Assembly: GCA_002841885.1 (NCBI GenBank)
Contig: PHBE01000015.1
Coordinates: 1 to 64,000 of the forward strand
DNA length: 64,000 nt
Source: Deltaproteobacteria bacterium HGW-Deltaproteobacteria-18
GTDB taxonomy: Bacteria > Desulfobacterota > Desulfovibrionia > Desulfovibrionales > Desulfomicrobiaceae
Direction of reading: 5' to 3'
Under the pieces are notes generated by a model. The model saw nothing but the letters and a program-made list of their open reading frames with translations. It was not told where the DNA came from and did not search any database. Within the stretch, counting starts at the first letter, position 1. Every line of letters starts with the position of its first letter. Positions 9,609 through 17,287 of the stretch are shown here, in pieces. Both the position numbers and the translations under genes were made by a program.

Positions 9609-10967
9609 TCACTCTCCGTACTTGGTCAGCTTCGCGTGCAGGGTCTTGCGCGTGATGCCCAGCCGCCTAGCTGCCTCGCTCTTGTTCCCGTCGGCTGCGC
9701 CCATGGCGCCGAGTATGGCCAGCCGCTCCAGCTCCTCAAGCGTCATGTTGGAAAAACCGCCGTCCGGACGCCCGCATTCGCCGCCGGCTCCGGACAGTTG
9801 TGGGGGCAGGTCCCTTTCGCTGATGTATTCCCCCAGCGCCAAAACCACTGCCCGCTCTACGGCGTTCTCCAGTTCGCGGACATTGCCGGGCCAGGAGTGC
9901 TTGAGCATCCTGTCCATGGCCTCAGGAGTGAAACCTTTGGCTTGCTTGCCGTTTTTCTCGGCGAACTTTCTCAGAAAATGCGCGGCCAAGAGCGGAATGT
10001 CCTCCTCGCGCTCGCGCAGAGGCGGCAGGGCCAGGGCGACCACGTTCAGACGGTAATAGAGATCCTGACGGAAGCGCCCCGCCTCCACCTCGGCCACGAG
10101 GTCGCGGTTGGTGGCGGCCACGATGCGCACATCGACTTTAATGGTCTGGTCCCCGCCCACGCGCTGAATTTCGCGTTCCTGAATGACGCGCAGGAGCTTG
10201 ACCTGCATGGACAAGGGCATCTCCCCGATCTCGTCCAGAAAGATAGTCCCCTTGTCCGCCGCCAAAAAGCGCCCCTCCCGCCGCCGGTCGGCCCCGGTGA
10301 AGGCGCCCTTCTCATGACCGAAAAGCTCGGATTCGAGCAGGGTTTCGGTCAGGGCCGCACAGTTCACGGCGACGTAGGGCCCTTTGCGGCGTGGACTGTT
10401 GGTGTGGACGGCCCTGGCAATGAGTTCCTTGCCCGTGCCCGACTCACCAGTGACCATGATCGTGGCCTCGGATGGGGCGATGGTGGCCAGCATCTCCATG
10501 AGCCGCTGCATGGCTGGACTCTGGCCGATGATCCCGCCAGAATCGAAAGATGCGGACAGGGTCTGGCGCAGAGCCTTGTTTTCGTCGCGCAGAGCCGCAT
10601 GGTCCAAGGCCCGATCCAGGGTCAGGCGCAGGTCGTCGAAATCCAGAGGTTTGGTCAGGTAGTCGTAGGCCCCGGCCTTGATGGCCTCCACGGCTGTTTC
10701 CACATTGGAATAGGCGGTCATGATCAGGATGGGGATGGCCGGATTGTAGACCTTGATTTCCTTCAATGCCTCGATGCCGGAGATTCCGGCCATGCGCACA
10801 TCCATGAGAATGAGGTCGAAGGCCCGCTCCCGGCAGAGGGACACGGCCGATTCCCCGCTCTCGATCTCATGCGGGACGTAGCCCCAATCGGCCAGCAGGG
10901 TGCGAAGCATGCCCCGATGGCCGGAATCGTCATCAACTATGAGGATGGTGATCTTGGATGGTTTCAT
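9609..10967 (-). CDS. Sigma-54-dependent response regulator, ZraR/NtrC type
   Basis: This 452-residue protein has a receiver domain with Asp56 (LILMDVRM), an AAA+ domain (Walker A GESGTGKE, the sigma-54 contact loop GAFTGA, Walker B TIFLDEIGE) and a Fis-type helix-turn-helix at the C terminus (KSEAARRLGITRKTLHAKL). It activates RNA polymerase with sigma-54. Its gene overlaps the kinase gene by 4 bases. A -24/-12 promoter at 12875-12889, in front of the SHOCT and ZraP-like genes, is the obvious target. A role in the copper operon is possible but I found no sigma-54 promoter there. Confidence 0.92.
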   Translation of the reverse strand: MKPSKITILIVDDDSGHRGMLRTLLADWGYVPHEIESGESAVSLCRERAFDLILMDVRMAGISGIEALKEIKVYNPAIPILIMTAYSNVETAVEAIKAGAYDYLTKPLDFDDLRLTLDRALDHAALRDENKALRQTLSASFDSGGIIGQSPAMQRLMEMLATIAPSEATIMVTGESGTGKELIARAVHTNSPRRKGPYVAVNCAALTETLLESELFGHEKGAFTGADRRREGRFLAADKGTIFLDEIGEMPLSMQVKLLRVIQEREIQRVGGDQTIKVDVRIVAATNRDLVAEVEAGRFRQDLYYRLNVVALALPPLREREEDIPLLAAHFLRKFAEKNGKQAKGFTPEAMDRMLKHSWPGNVRELENAVERAVVLALGEYISERDLPPQLSGAGGECGRPDGGFSNMTLEELERLAILGAMGAADGNKSEAARRLGITRKTLHAKLTKYGE

Positions 10968-12721
10968 GGCCGCCCCCCGGTCGTGGGTAGTAGTAGGGTG
11001 AAAATCGTGCCCTGACCCACCACGCTTTCCACCTTGATCTCGCCGCCGTGGGCTTCGATGATGCGGTGCACGATGGCCAAACCCAGCCCCGTGCCAGAAC
11101 TTTTGGTCGTGAAATAGGGGTTGAAAATGTCCGGCACAAGTTCCGCGACCATGCCGTGGCCCGTGTCCGTGATGCGCAGAACCACGACCCCGGCTTCCGG
11201 CGCCGAGACCACCGAGATCTCCAGCGTCCCGCCCTGGTCCATGGCCTGCACGGCATTGAGGAACAGATTGAGCAGCGCCTGGGTAAAACGTTCGGGGTCT
11301 AGCGGGACGCGCGGTAAAGCCTCTTCCTGCTCGAAACGCACCGCAATGCCCTTGGCCGTCACGTCGGCGCGGACCAGACGCAAGGCACGCTCCACGACCT
11401 GGGCCAGATCTTCGTCGCGCAGTTTCATCTCGCCGGGCCGGGCGAACTCCAGCAGCTCCGAAACCACGCGGTTCAGGCGGTCCGTTTCCTGGATCATGGC
11501 CCGCGCCGCGTCCTTGTCCTGCCCCTGAACCTTGCCAGCGAGATAGGTGGCAAAACCCTTGATGGAGCTGAGTGGATTTCTGATCTCGTGGGCCACCCCG
11601 GCGGCCAGGTTACCTAGGGCCGTCAGGCGCTCGTTGCGCCGGACCTGCCCCTGCAGGCGGCGAATTTCGGCCAAATCACGCAGCAAAAAGAGATAGCCCA
11701 AGAAGTCACCGTCGTTCGTGACGATTCGGGACGCGCCCAGATTGACAGGGACCCGTTTGCCCGGTCCCGCGACGAGAGTCACTTCACGTTCCGGCACCGT
11801 GCCCTTGTCTGCCAACTCGGCCATGATCCCGGCCCAGTCCACGCCACCAAAACCTCCCAGAAGCATGCCCGGTAAGGTTTCTTTGTCCAACCCAAAGAGA
11901 GCCGACGCGCCTCCGTTGGACAGGACCACCCGACCATCGGGGTCGGTGCTGAGCAGCCCCAGGGGCAGACACCTCACCACTTCCGAGGCAAAGGCCTGGG
12001 TATCCCGCAACTGACGCCGGGAGAGACGGTAATGCTGGGCCCAGAAAAGCGAGGCAAAGCCGCCCAATCCAATGAGCAGCACGAGTGCCGTGACCAACAC
12101 GCTGGTGTGCAGTTCGTCAGCCACCGCCTCCTCCAGGGGACGCACATCCAGGCCGACAAAAATGACAGACGGATCATGGTCGCCCCCGCCTTGCGCCTGA
12201 GATTGCATGCCCATCACGCCCATACCCCCGATGCGGGGCGGGCACCACATGGAGTGATGCACCCCCGGCAGAGGCACAAATTTTTTATACACCTCGTAAA
12301 CCCTCCCGCCTTCCATCTCCTGAAAATGCCCCTGCTTCTCTTCACTCAAGGTCCGGGCGGACATGACCTCCGGGGGATGAAAAGCCGACCCGACCCGGGC
12401 CGCGTCGCTGTGGGCCAGGACAAGCCCTTTGGCATCGGTCACGGTCAGATAGATGATGCCGTGCTGTTTGGCCGTCTCCTCCACCAAAGACTGAAAATAG
12501 CCCGCGCTGCCTTGCATGCCCATGCCTATGCGGGTTCCGGCCTCCAGCGCCCAGAACAGGGCCTCGGCGTGCTCCAGATAATTCTGGACCATGTGCTCCT
12601 TCTCGCGCTGGACGTTGCGCACCGCAAAGACCGACACCGCCAGTCCAAGAATAACTGTCATCCCCGCCACTAACCACGGATTTGCCCGTGCACTCTTCGG
12701 GCTGTCTGCTTGCATGTTCAT
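10964..12721 (-). CDS. Membrane sensor histidine kinase, ZraS type
   Basis: This 585-residue kinase has two membrane segments (about 16-36 and 207-229) around a periplasmic sensor domain. The sensor is rich in potential metal ligands close to the second membrane segment (HHSMWCPP, then MGVMGMQ and a His-Asp tail). A PAS domain follows in the cytoplasm, then HisKA with His in GVAHEIRNPLSS and an HATPase domain. Architecture and neighbours match the Zn/Pb-responsive ZraS family; which metal is sensed here is open. The ATG at 12721 is preferred because GAGAGG lies 7 bases upstream; the longer frame begins with TTG. Confidence 0.9.
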   Translation of the reverse strand: MNMQADSPKSARANPWLVAGMTVILGLAVSVFAVRNVQREKEHMVQNYLEHAEALFWALEAGTRIGMGMQGSAGYFQSLVEETAKQHGIIYLTVTDAKGLVLAHSDAARVGSAFHPPEVMSARTLSEEKQGHFQEMEGGRVYEVYKKFVPLPGVHHSMWCPPRIGGMGVMGMQSQAQGGGDHDPSVIFVGLDVRPLEEAVADELHTSVLVTALVLLIGLGGFASLFWAQHYRLSRRQLRDTQAFASEVVRCLPLGLLSTDPDGRVVLSNGGASALFGLDKETLPGMLLGGFGGVDWAGIMAELADKGTVPEREVTLVAGPGKRVPVNLGASRIVTNDGDFLGYLFLLRDLAEIRRLQGQVRRNERLTALGNLAAGVAHEIRNPLSSIKGFATYLAGKVQGQDKDAARAMIQETDRLNRVVSELLEFARPGEMKLRDEDLAQVVERALRLVRADVTAKGIAVRFEQEEALPRVPLDPERFTQALLNLFLNAVQAMDQGGTLEISVVSAPEAGVVVLRITDTGHGMVAELVPDIFNPYFTTKSSGTGLGLAIVHRIIEAHGGEIKVESVVGQGTIFTLLLPTTGGRP

Positions 12722-12785
12722 GAATGACCTCTCGACCAACCTGTAACCGTTTTACCCACATTGTCCAGAGCGCTGTCACATCTTT

Positions 12786-12801
12786 ACCCGCATCCGCGGG
12801 T
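12786..12801. promoter_or_regulatory. Inverted repeat, candidate enhancer site for the sigma-54 regulator
   Basis: ACCCGC-ATCC-GCGGGT is a perfect 6-4-6 palindrome about 75-90 bp upstream of the -24 element at 12876. That distance suits an upstream activator site for an NtrC-type protein. The assignment rests on position and symmetry only. Confidence 0.45.
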
Positions 12802-12874
12802 GCTCACTCATCGCGACCCCATTGGGACCAAATTAAATCAATAAATTTCAGATAGATAAAAAGTGCGCGGCTCC

Positions 12875-12890
12875 TGGCATGTTCCTTGCC
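12875..12890 (+). promoter_or_regulatory. Sigma-54 (-24/-12) promoter
   Basis: TGGCATGTTCCTTGCC matches the sigma-54 consensus TGGCAC-N5-TTGC, with GG at 12876-12877 and GC at 12888-12889, exactly 10 bases between them. It faces the SHOCT and ZraP-like genes, and the sigma-54 activator gene is divergent next door, as in the E. coli zraP/zraSR arrangement. Confidence 0.8.
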
Positions 12891-12934
12891 AATGTGTAAC
12901 TGAATATCGACGAAATAAATGTGGAGGAGACGTC

Positions 12935-13165
12935 ATGTGGAACTGCGGAACGTACCCCTGGCTTGGAGGGTGGATGATGGGGCACTCCCTGTGGGGCATC
13001 CTGCTCCTGGCGGGACTAGGCACTCTGATCTGGACGATGCTCAGGAGTCGGCGCGATGGAAACTCCGCCGCCGATAGGTTCGATTCACTGGAAATTTTGA
13101 AATTGAGGCTTGCCAAGGGCGAAATTACCGTCGAAGAATATAACACCCTTAAATCGATACTCTAA
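12935..13165 (+). CDS. Small membrane protein with SHOCT domain
   Basis: This 76-residue protein has a Trp/Gly/Met-rich start (MWNCGTYPWLGGWMMGH), one membrane helix (WGILLLAGLGTLIWTML) and a C-terminal SHOCT motif (ILKLRLAKGEITVEEYNTLK). SHOCT motifs are short oligomerisation modules found in many small envelope proteins. GGAGGA lies just upstream of the ATG. It follows the sigma-54 promoter and precedes the ZraP-like gene, so it is probably induced under the same metal or envelope stress. Its exact function is unknown. Confidence 0.82.
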   Translation: MWNCGTYPWLGGWMMGHSLWGILLLAGLGTLIWTMLRSRRDGNSAADRFDSLEILKLRLAKGEITVEEYNTLKSIL

Positions 13166-13263
13166 CTGGCAGTTATTCGGATGTCCGATCAAATCGCTGA
13201 CTATACTTTGTTGTTTTGAATGCGGATATAGAATAATCCATAAACATCTAAAAGGAGAATCTA

Positions 13264-13791
13264 ATGAAAACTTACCGTAACGCCTTTGCCACACTTCTTA
13301 CTCTGGCTTTTGTCACCGCCTTCGTCGGCCTTGCATCCGCTCAAGGGATGATGGACGGCATGGGAAACATGACTCCGGAAAAGCACGCCACAATGCAGAA
13401 GATGCGCTCGGATTTCGCGACGGCCACGGCTGACTTGAACAAGCAGGTTTTCGCCAAGGAATCCGAACTCAACGCCATACTGTACGGTGAAAAAGTCGAC
13501 GACAAGAAGGTCGAGGCACTGACTACCGAGATTAACGCCTTGAACGCCAAGATCTATGCCGAACAAGTCAAGATGCATAAGCAAATGGCCAAGGAAGGTA
13601 TTGTACCCATGAGCGGCAAGGGCATGATGGATGGCAAGGGATGCCCCATGATGGGCGGCAAAGGAATGGGCGGTGGAATGGGCATGATGGGAGGCAAGGG
13701 CATGATGGGAGGAATGCAGCACGGCGCGAATAATGACACAGCCGGGCAAGGTCCGGTAGACCATAACGCCCACACTCCGGCCAACCAGTAA
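13264..13791 (+). CDS. ZraP-like periplasmic metal-binding chaperone
   Basis: This 175-residue protein has a signal peptide (cleavage after LASA), a helical Spy/CpxP/ZraP-type core with the pattern MQKMRSDFATATADLNKQ, and a Met/Gly/Lys-rich tail of repeated GGKGMMGG-like units plus His residues. ZraP family proteins bind zinc and copper and protect periplasmic proteins. AAAGGAG precedes the ATG. It lies about 100 bases after the SHOCT gene with a strong terminator downstream, so the two form one unit driven by the sigma-54 promoter. The tail length and its single Cys are unusual. Confidence 0.82.
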   Translation: MKTYRNAFATLLTLAFVTAFVGLASAQGMMDGMGNMTPEKHATMQKMRSDFATATADLNKQVFAKESELNAILYGEKVDDKKVEALTTEINALNAKIYAEQVKMHKQMAKEGIVPMSGKGMMDGKGCPMMGGKGMGGGMGMMGGKGMMGGMQHGANNDTAGQGPVDHNAHTPANQ

Positions 13792-13839
13792 TCCCCTCCA
13801 CGCTGACGCTTAAAAAGGCGTAAGAATCTCGACAATTTC

Positions 13840-13875
13840 CCTCCAAGATTTCAGGATCTTGGAGGATTCTTTTGT
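13840..13875 (+). terminator. Rho-independent terminator after ZraP-like gene
   Basis: A perfect 10-bp stem, CCTCCAAGAT (13840-13849) with ATCTTGGAGG (13856-13865), has a 6-base loop and is followed by ATTCTTTTG. It closes the SHOCT/ZraP-like unit. Confidence 0.88.
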
Positions 13876-14486
13876 CTCGCTTGTGTAATGCTCACCCAAA
13901 TCCCGACTGGCGATCTTGTCCATCTTTGACGGGGACAGAGAACCAACAATTGCAGGATACATGCGGCTCCAATGAAGGTCCGCATACTCAAACGGATCTC
14001 GCTGCGACCAATTCGCCCAGAGTATGGTTCAACAAACACATAACTGAAGTAATAGACATTGACTTGAGGTAAAGATGTGAACCTGGCCGACCACGCTTAC
14101 GTGCGCCAGAAGGTCGTCGAGGCGTGAGATTAGGAAGGGATTTGAGTTGACCTAGGTCGTTTTTGAGGGCGTTGTTGGGTGCTCCATGCAGTGCTTCCAC
14201 ATGGGTGTAGAGCAACTCTCTTTTTCCTTGCGCATTTCGCCCGCGCCGACGGTGATCTGGACAAAAACATCCTCAATGCTTGGCTTGATCAGACTACTGG
14301 CAAACCCCCGTCCTAATCGGGGGTTTGCTTTTGAAGATATCTGACTGTGTGATATTCCGATAAGGATAATTTCCGTGAAGTTGCTATTTGGAGACTGACT
14401 AGCGTTTGGAATGCTGGGCGCACCACAACAAAATGCCATCAAAGCCTCCGACTTCGGTGGCACACAAATCATCTTAATTTAAAAAA
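13876..14486. other. Non-coding scrap region with gene debris
   Basis: No intact gene is seen. A minus-strand frame (14152-14472) contains SSLIKPSIEDVFVQIT, which resembles the C-terminal signature of ABC-transporter ATPases (PSxEDVF), so it may be a gene remnant; upstream parts are missing. A second frame near 13988-14215 carries an Arg-rich segment I cannot place. A strong hairpin terminator lies at 14300-14332. Confidence 0.4.
14300..14332 (+). terminator. Orphan rho-independent terminator
   Basis: An 11-bp stem GCAAACCCCCG (14300-14310) with CGGGGGTTTGC (14318-14328), a 7-base loop and a TTTT tail. No intact plus-strand gene lies before it, so it may be left over from a lost gene or end an unseen small RNA. 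Confidence 0.75.
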
Positions 14487-15167
14487 CTACAAAACTCTTT
14501 TAAACTCTGAATACTCACCCTCGGTATTCAAATTGACCTTAACTTGCTTTTCAGATCGATTGCGCCAAAACCATCCATGTTTTCCATCGAAAGCAGCAGT
14601 GATTGTACCTTCTGATTTTGCGATGTTTTTTCCTTTACCGTATCCATGGTAAAAGTCCTTCGGGGCGTTTACTGGATCTCCATGCACATCGACATTGACG
14701 GGACCATCTGACTGCCACTTGTACGAAACAGAAGCACCTTTATTCATCGTCAATTTTATCTCCGCTCCTTGCCCCGGATCAAAGATTATACTGATTTCAT
14801 CCTTCGCGATGCTGGCGTCTGCGGCAACAGGAGACGATTCTGACTGCTCATGAACGATGACATCCTTCTCACTCGCATAAAGTTCTTGAACCGCTTCGAC
14901 TTCAGAATCAGACATTACAGGCGCATTTTCCATGGCTGCCACGATTTCTTTTTCCGCCCTCATTTCCTCAGCCAAAGCCATTTTGACCCGCCCCATGTCA
15001 GTCAATCCCAGCACTTCACCTGCACCTGTGGGGTCAATGCCGTATTCAGCAGGCAATACTGTGGTTATAAGCAGCAGTGTCGCAACAATAATTGCAACAA
15101 CTGTAGAGCGAATCAACTGTCCTGATGTCGGCAAATCATTGCTGCCTGGCATATTCGCATTATACAT
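14487..15167 (-). CDS. Membrane-anchored protein next to HupE/UreJ gene
   Basis: This 226-residue protein has one N-terminal membrane anchor (VVAIIVATLLLITTVLP) and a large periplasmic part. The C-terminal half contains a beta-rich stretch with His and Trp residues (YKWQSDGPVNVDVHGDP, HGWFWRNRS). Similar single-anchor proteins sit next to HupE/UreJ-type genes in other proteobacteria, but no function is established that I know of. AAGGAG lies 7 bases before the ATG. It is the last gene of a three-gene minus-strand unit and starts 14 bases after the HupE stop. Confidence 0.72.
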   Translation of the reverse strand: MYNANMPGSNDLPTSGQLIRSTVVAIIVATLLLITTVLPAEYGIDPTGAGEVLGLTDMGRVKMALAEEMRAEKEIVAAMENAPVMSDSEVEAVQELYASEKDVIVHEQSESSPVAADASIAKDEISIIFDPGQGAEIKLTMNKGASVSYKWQSDGPVNVDVHGDPVNAPKDFYHGYGKGKNIAKSEGTITAAFDGKHGWFWRNRSEKQVKVNLNTEGEYSEFKRVL

Positions 15168-15181
15168 ACATTAACTCCTTA

Positions 15182-15916
15182 TTATGCTACGAAGAAGAAT
15201 CCTGTCATTTGGTATCCCACAAGCATGAAACCAGCGGTCATCAATGCGACATTGGCGAAATAGGCATGTCTTGTGAAACTTGATGTTCCGCGCCAGTATC
15301 CCATGACAATGAGTATCCCGCTCAAAGCCAACAGTTGCCCAATCTCAACGCCGACATTGAACGCGACGAGATTGGCCAGCAGGCCGTCTGGAGACACCTC
15401 GAACTCCTGGATCTTCGTCGCCAAGCCAAACCCGTGGAACAAACCGAACACGACTGTCGCAACCTTGGTATCCGGCTGAAACCCGAACCAGCGACGAAAA
15501 GCGCCGAGATTATCGAGCGCCTTGTAGACCACCGACAAACCGATGATGGCATCGATGAGATACGCGCTCACGTTCACACCCATAAATACGCCCGCCAGCA
15601 ACGTTGAAGAATGCCCAATCGCAAACAGGCTGACATATATTCCTATATCCTTGAGACGATAGAGGAAGAAAATAACTCCAATCAGAAACAAAAGGTGGTC
15701 ATAACCCGTCACCATGTGCTTGGCGCCGAGATATATAAAAGGAAAGAGCTGCACCCCGCTGATCGCCTGGATGTATCCCTTGTCCCCCGTCGCAACGCCA
15801 TGGGCAAAAACATCAGCGCTAACAAGTGACAAACACAATAGAGCCAGAAATGGTAACCGCACATTCTTAAAATAGCGCAGCAACACATCTCTGCCAGAAG
15901 CAAAGATATGATACAT
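15182..15916 (-). CDS. HupE/UreJ-2 family membrane protein
   Basis: This 244-residue protein has a leader-like helix followed by six or so membrane helices. The family motif is plain: GYDHLLFLIGVIFFL, then FAIGHSSTLLAG and VFGLFHGFGLA, giving conserved His/Asp residues within the membrane. HupE and UreJ members are linked to nickel uptake, while this second subgroup is uncharacterised and may carry another metal. AGGAT precedes the ATG. The His-rich small protein upstream and the anchored protein downstream suggest a metal-transport unit. No hydrogenase or urease gene is near. Confidence 0.85.
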   Translation of the reverse strand: MYHIFASGRDVLLRYFKNVRLPFLALLCLSLVSADVFAHGVATGDKGYIQAISGVQLFPFIYLGAKHMVTGYDHLLFLIGVIFFLYRLKDIGIYVSLFAIGHSSTLLAGVFMGVNVSAYLIDAIIGLSVVYKALDNLGAFRRWFGFQPDTKVATVVFGLFHGFGLATKIQEFEVSPDGLLANLVAFNVGVEIGQLLALSGILIVMGYWRGTSSFTRHAYFANVALMTAGFMLVGYQMTGFFFVA

Positions 15917-15966
15917 AGAAAATCCTACATTAAAGTTTAACTTCTAAAATTTTGAAGAAACTCGAA

Positions 15967-16260
15967 CTAAAGACAGAGTTCTGGAGGGCGATCTATCGAA
16001 GAAGTCAGTGTTGATTTATAAAGAGAAAAATAATTGTCGATTATAGAAAGATGAAACATCTCAAAAATGGAATCAACATTCAGAAAATCAGAAAATTTGC
16101 CAAAATGATCAAAATGAACATGACTGGAATCGCCAAAATGCGAATGGGTAGTTACAAAATGAAAGCCATTATCATGCTGATGACCCACTGCGGTGAGCAG
16201 CATCATAAATACGACAATCACAATCAGACATGACACGTTAAGCTGGAAGCGAAAAAACAT
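15967..16260 (-). CDS. Small His-rich membrane-anchored protein
   Basis: This is a 97-residue frame with an N-terminal hydrophobic helix (VSCLIVIVVFMMLLTAVG), then a His/Asp/Phe-rich segment (HQHDNGFHFVTTHSHFGD, SSHVHFDHFG) that could bind metal ions. It ends 50 bases before the HupE-type gene and is probably its partner. The start is uncertain: the first ATG is at 16260, a TTG at 16308 would add 16 residues, and neither has a good ribosome site. The composition argues for a real gene, but I know no family. Confidence 0.5.
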   Translation of the reverse strand: MFFRFQLNVSCLIVIVVFMMLLTAVGHQHDNGFHFVTTHSHFGDSSHVHFDHFGKFSDFLNVDSIFEMFHLSIIDNYFSLYKSTLTSSIDRPPELCL

Positions 16261-16435
16261 TTGAACCAGATATATTACAAGGCATATTGTTAAATAAAAG
16301 ACTTTCAAATAGGGCCAACAATCAATGTTTTTGCTACCTAGCTGTGCTCCTTTGGAAAATCAAGACCGCCTGCCCAAGGCTTTGCCAACCAAAGTCCCCA
16401 ACAGGTCCATTTAATGGAGGTCTCAATAGCGATAC

Positions 16436-16624
16436 TTGACGACTTGTCATACGGTCGATGTGCTTCAGGAAGCCTTTCATCGCTTTGCCCATCCTGAAAT
16501 CGTTAACAAAGATCAAGGCAGTCACTTTCCAGCGATCGAATTTGTATCGGCTGTCACAAACAAACTGAGCCACTTCTCTCACGCCAGCTTTACGTCTCGC
16601 GAATATTCGAATAAGCATTTTTAA
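16436..16624 (+). pseudogene. IS3-family transposase remnant
   Basis: A short frame contains LQEAFHRFAHPEIVNKDQGS, which matches the integrase core of IS3-type transposases (usual form PEIxNTDQGSQF, with the catalytic Asp). The N-terminal part and the rest of the core are missing, and no inverted repeats or intact element ends are visible. It lies directly upstream of the selenoprotein gene. Confidence 0.6.
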
Positions 16625-16645
16625 AACAGCAACTTGGAGGTAAAC

Positions 16646-16966
16646 ATGCAAATACTCATCATACTTTCTAGCAGTGACCCGGAGGTCAAGTGGAATGCTG
16701 TCCGATTCGGCAACTTTCTCCTGACAGAGGGTGAGGACGTAACCATCTTTTTGAATGGTCCGGCCGTGAACCTCTACTCTGGAAATTCGTCGACTTTTCC
16801 AATTAACGAACAGGCCAAACTTTTCTCCTTGAGCGAAGGCATCTTGGCAGCTTGAGGGAAGTGCATGGGCGTCCACGGTGTGGATGCAATTGAACATGGT
16901 ACGCTTTCGAACATGAAATTTCTGTACGAGCAAGTGAAGTTGGCTGACAGAATCATCAACTTTTAG
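16646..16966 (+). CDS. DsrE-family selenoprotein (in-frame TGA as selenocysteine)
   Basis: The frame from 16646 meets TGA at 16853-16855, but the reading frame continues with coherent DsrE-like sequence to a TAG at 16964-16966, giving 106 residues with Sec70. Before the TGA: MQILIILSSSDPEVKWNAVR, a DsrE/TusD-type start. After it: GKCMGVHGVDAIEHGTLSN and a helical end. The redox motif reads U-G-K-C (Sec70, Cys73), where Cys-containing relatives are expected to have CGKC. A hairpin with a GGU loop follows the TGA. GGAGG precedes the ATG. DsrE-like selenoproteins have been reported in deltaproteobacteria. Likely role: sulfur or thiol-disulfide chemistry in the cytoplasm. Confidence 0.83.
16862..16888 (+). 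promoter_or_regulatory. SECIS-like hairpin after the Sec codon
   Basis: TCCAC (16872-16876) pairs with GTGGA (16880-16884) around a GGT loop, extended by TGCA (16862-16865) with TGCA (16885-16888) and a 6-base bulge. The loop starts 22 bases after the TGA. In E. coli fdhF the loop GGUCU lies about 19 bases after UGA, and SelB needs G and U in the loop. Position and loop fit a bacterial SECIS; folding energy was not computed. Confidence 0.65.
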
Positions 16967-17235
16967 TTGCGATAAACGAAACGACCTCTCTCACCCCGAA
17001 ACCCGTTAAAAATTCGGGAAGTTACTTTTTTAATAGGAAGCCTCAACATGACCACGGGCTTGTCCTTTAACAGTTCGGAAGACCACTCATCGACATGTTC
17101 GGGGTCCTTCCAGACAGCCCCATGAATGCCGGAAGAACCGGACTCCCGATCGCCTTTACGGCGAACATCGAGCAAGGTGACGCCAGAAGCGCCCATAAGC
17201 ATTTTCAATTCCTGAGCAGTCAGCGTATCGGCCAT
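16963..17235 (-). pseudogene. Truncated rhodanese-like protein
   Basis: The frame starts like a rhodanese domain: MADTLTAQELKMLMGASG, then VTLLDVRRKGDRE and HVDEWSSELLKDKPVVM. The active-site loop (usually YCxxGxxS) should come next, but instead the sequence changes to an unrelated tail (LRLPIKKVTSRIFNG) and ends after 90 residues. The catalytic Cys is absent, so the protein is probably inactive. GAGGAA supports the ATG at 17235. It converges with the selenoprotein gene, overlapping its stop by 4 bases; a rhodanese and DsrE pair is functionally sensible, so this may be what is left of a sulfur-transfer locus. Confidence 0.6.
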
Positions 17236-17287
17236 GTGAGATTCCTCTAATTTATTGATTTCGCGCCGGAAACGGCTTCCGGCGCGA

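Noticed and set aside
16853-16855. TGA as a true stop of a short DsrE protein
   Set aside because: Family-like sequence with the expected Cys two residues later continues in the same frame, with a SECIS-like hairpin behind it, so read-through as selenocysteine is the better explanation.
16334-16933. A 199-residue minus-strand frame across the selenoprotein and IS3 region
   Set aside because: It overlaps the coherent DsrE coding and the IS3-like frame on the other strand, shows no domain, and has no ribosome site.
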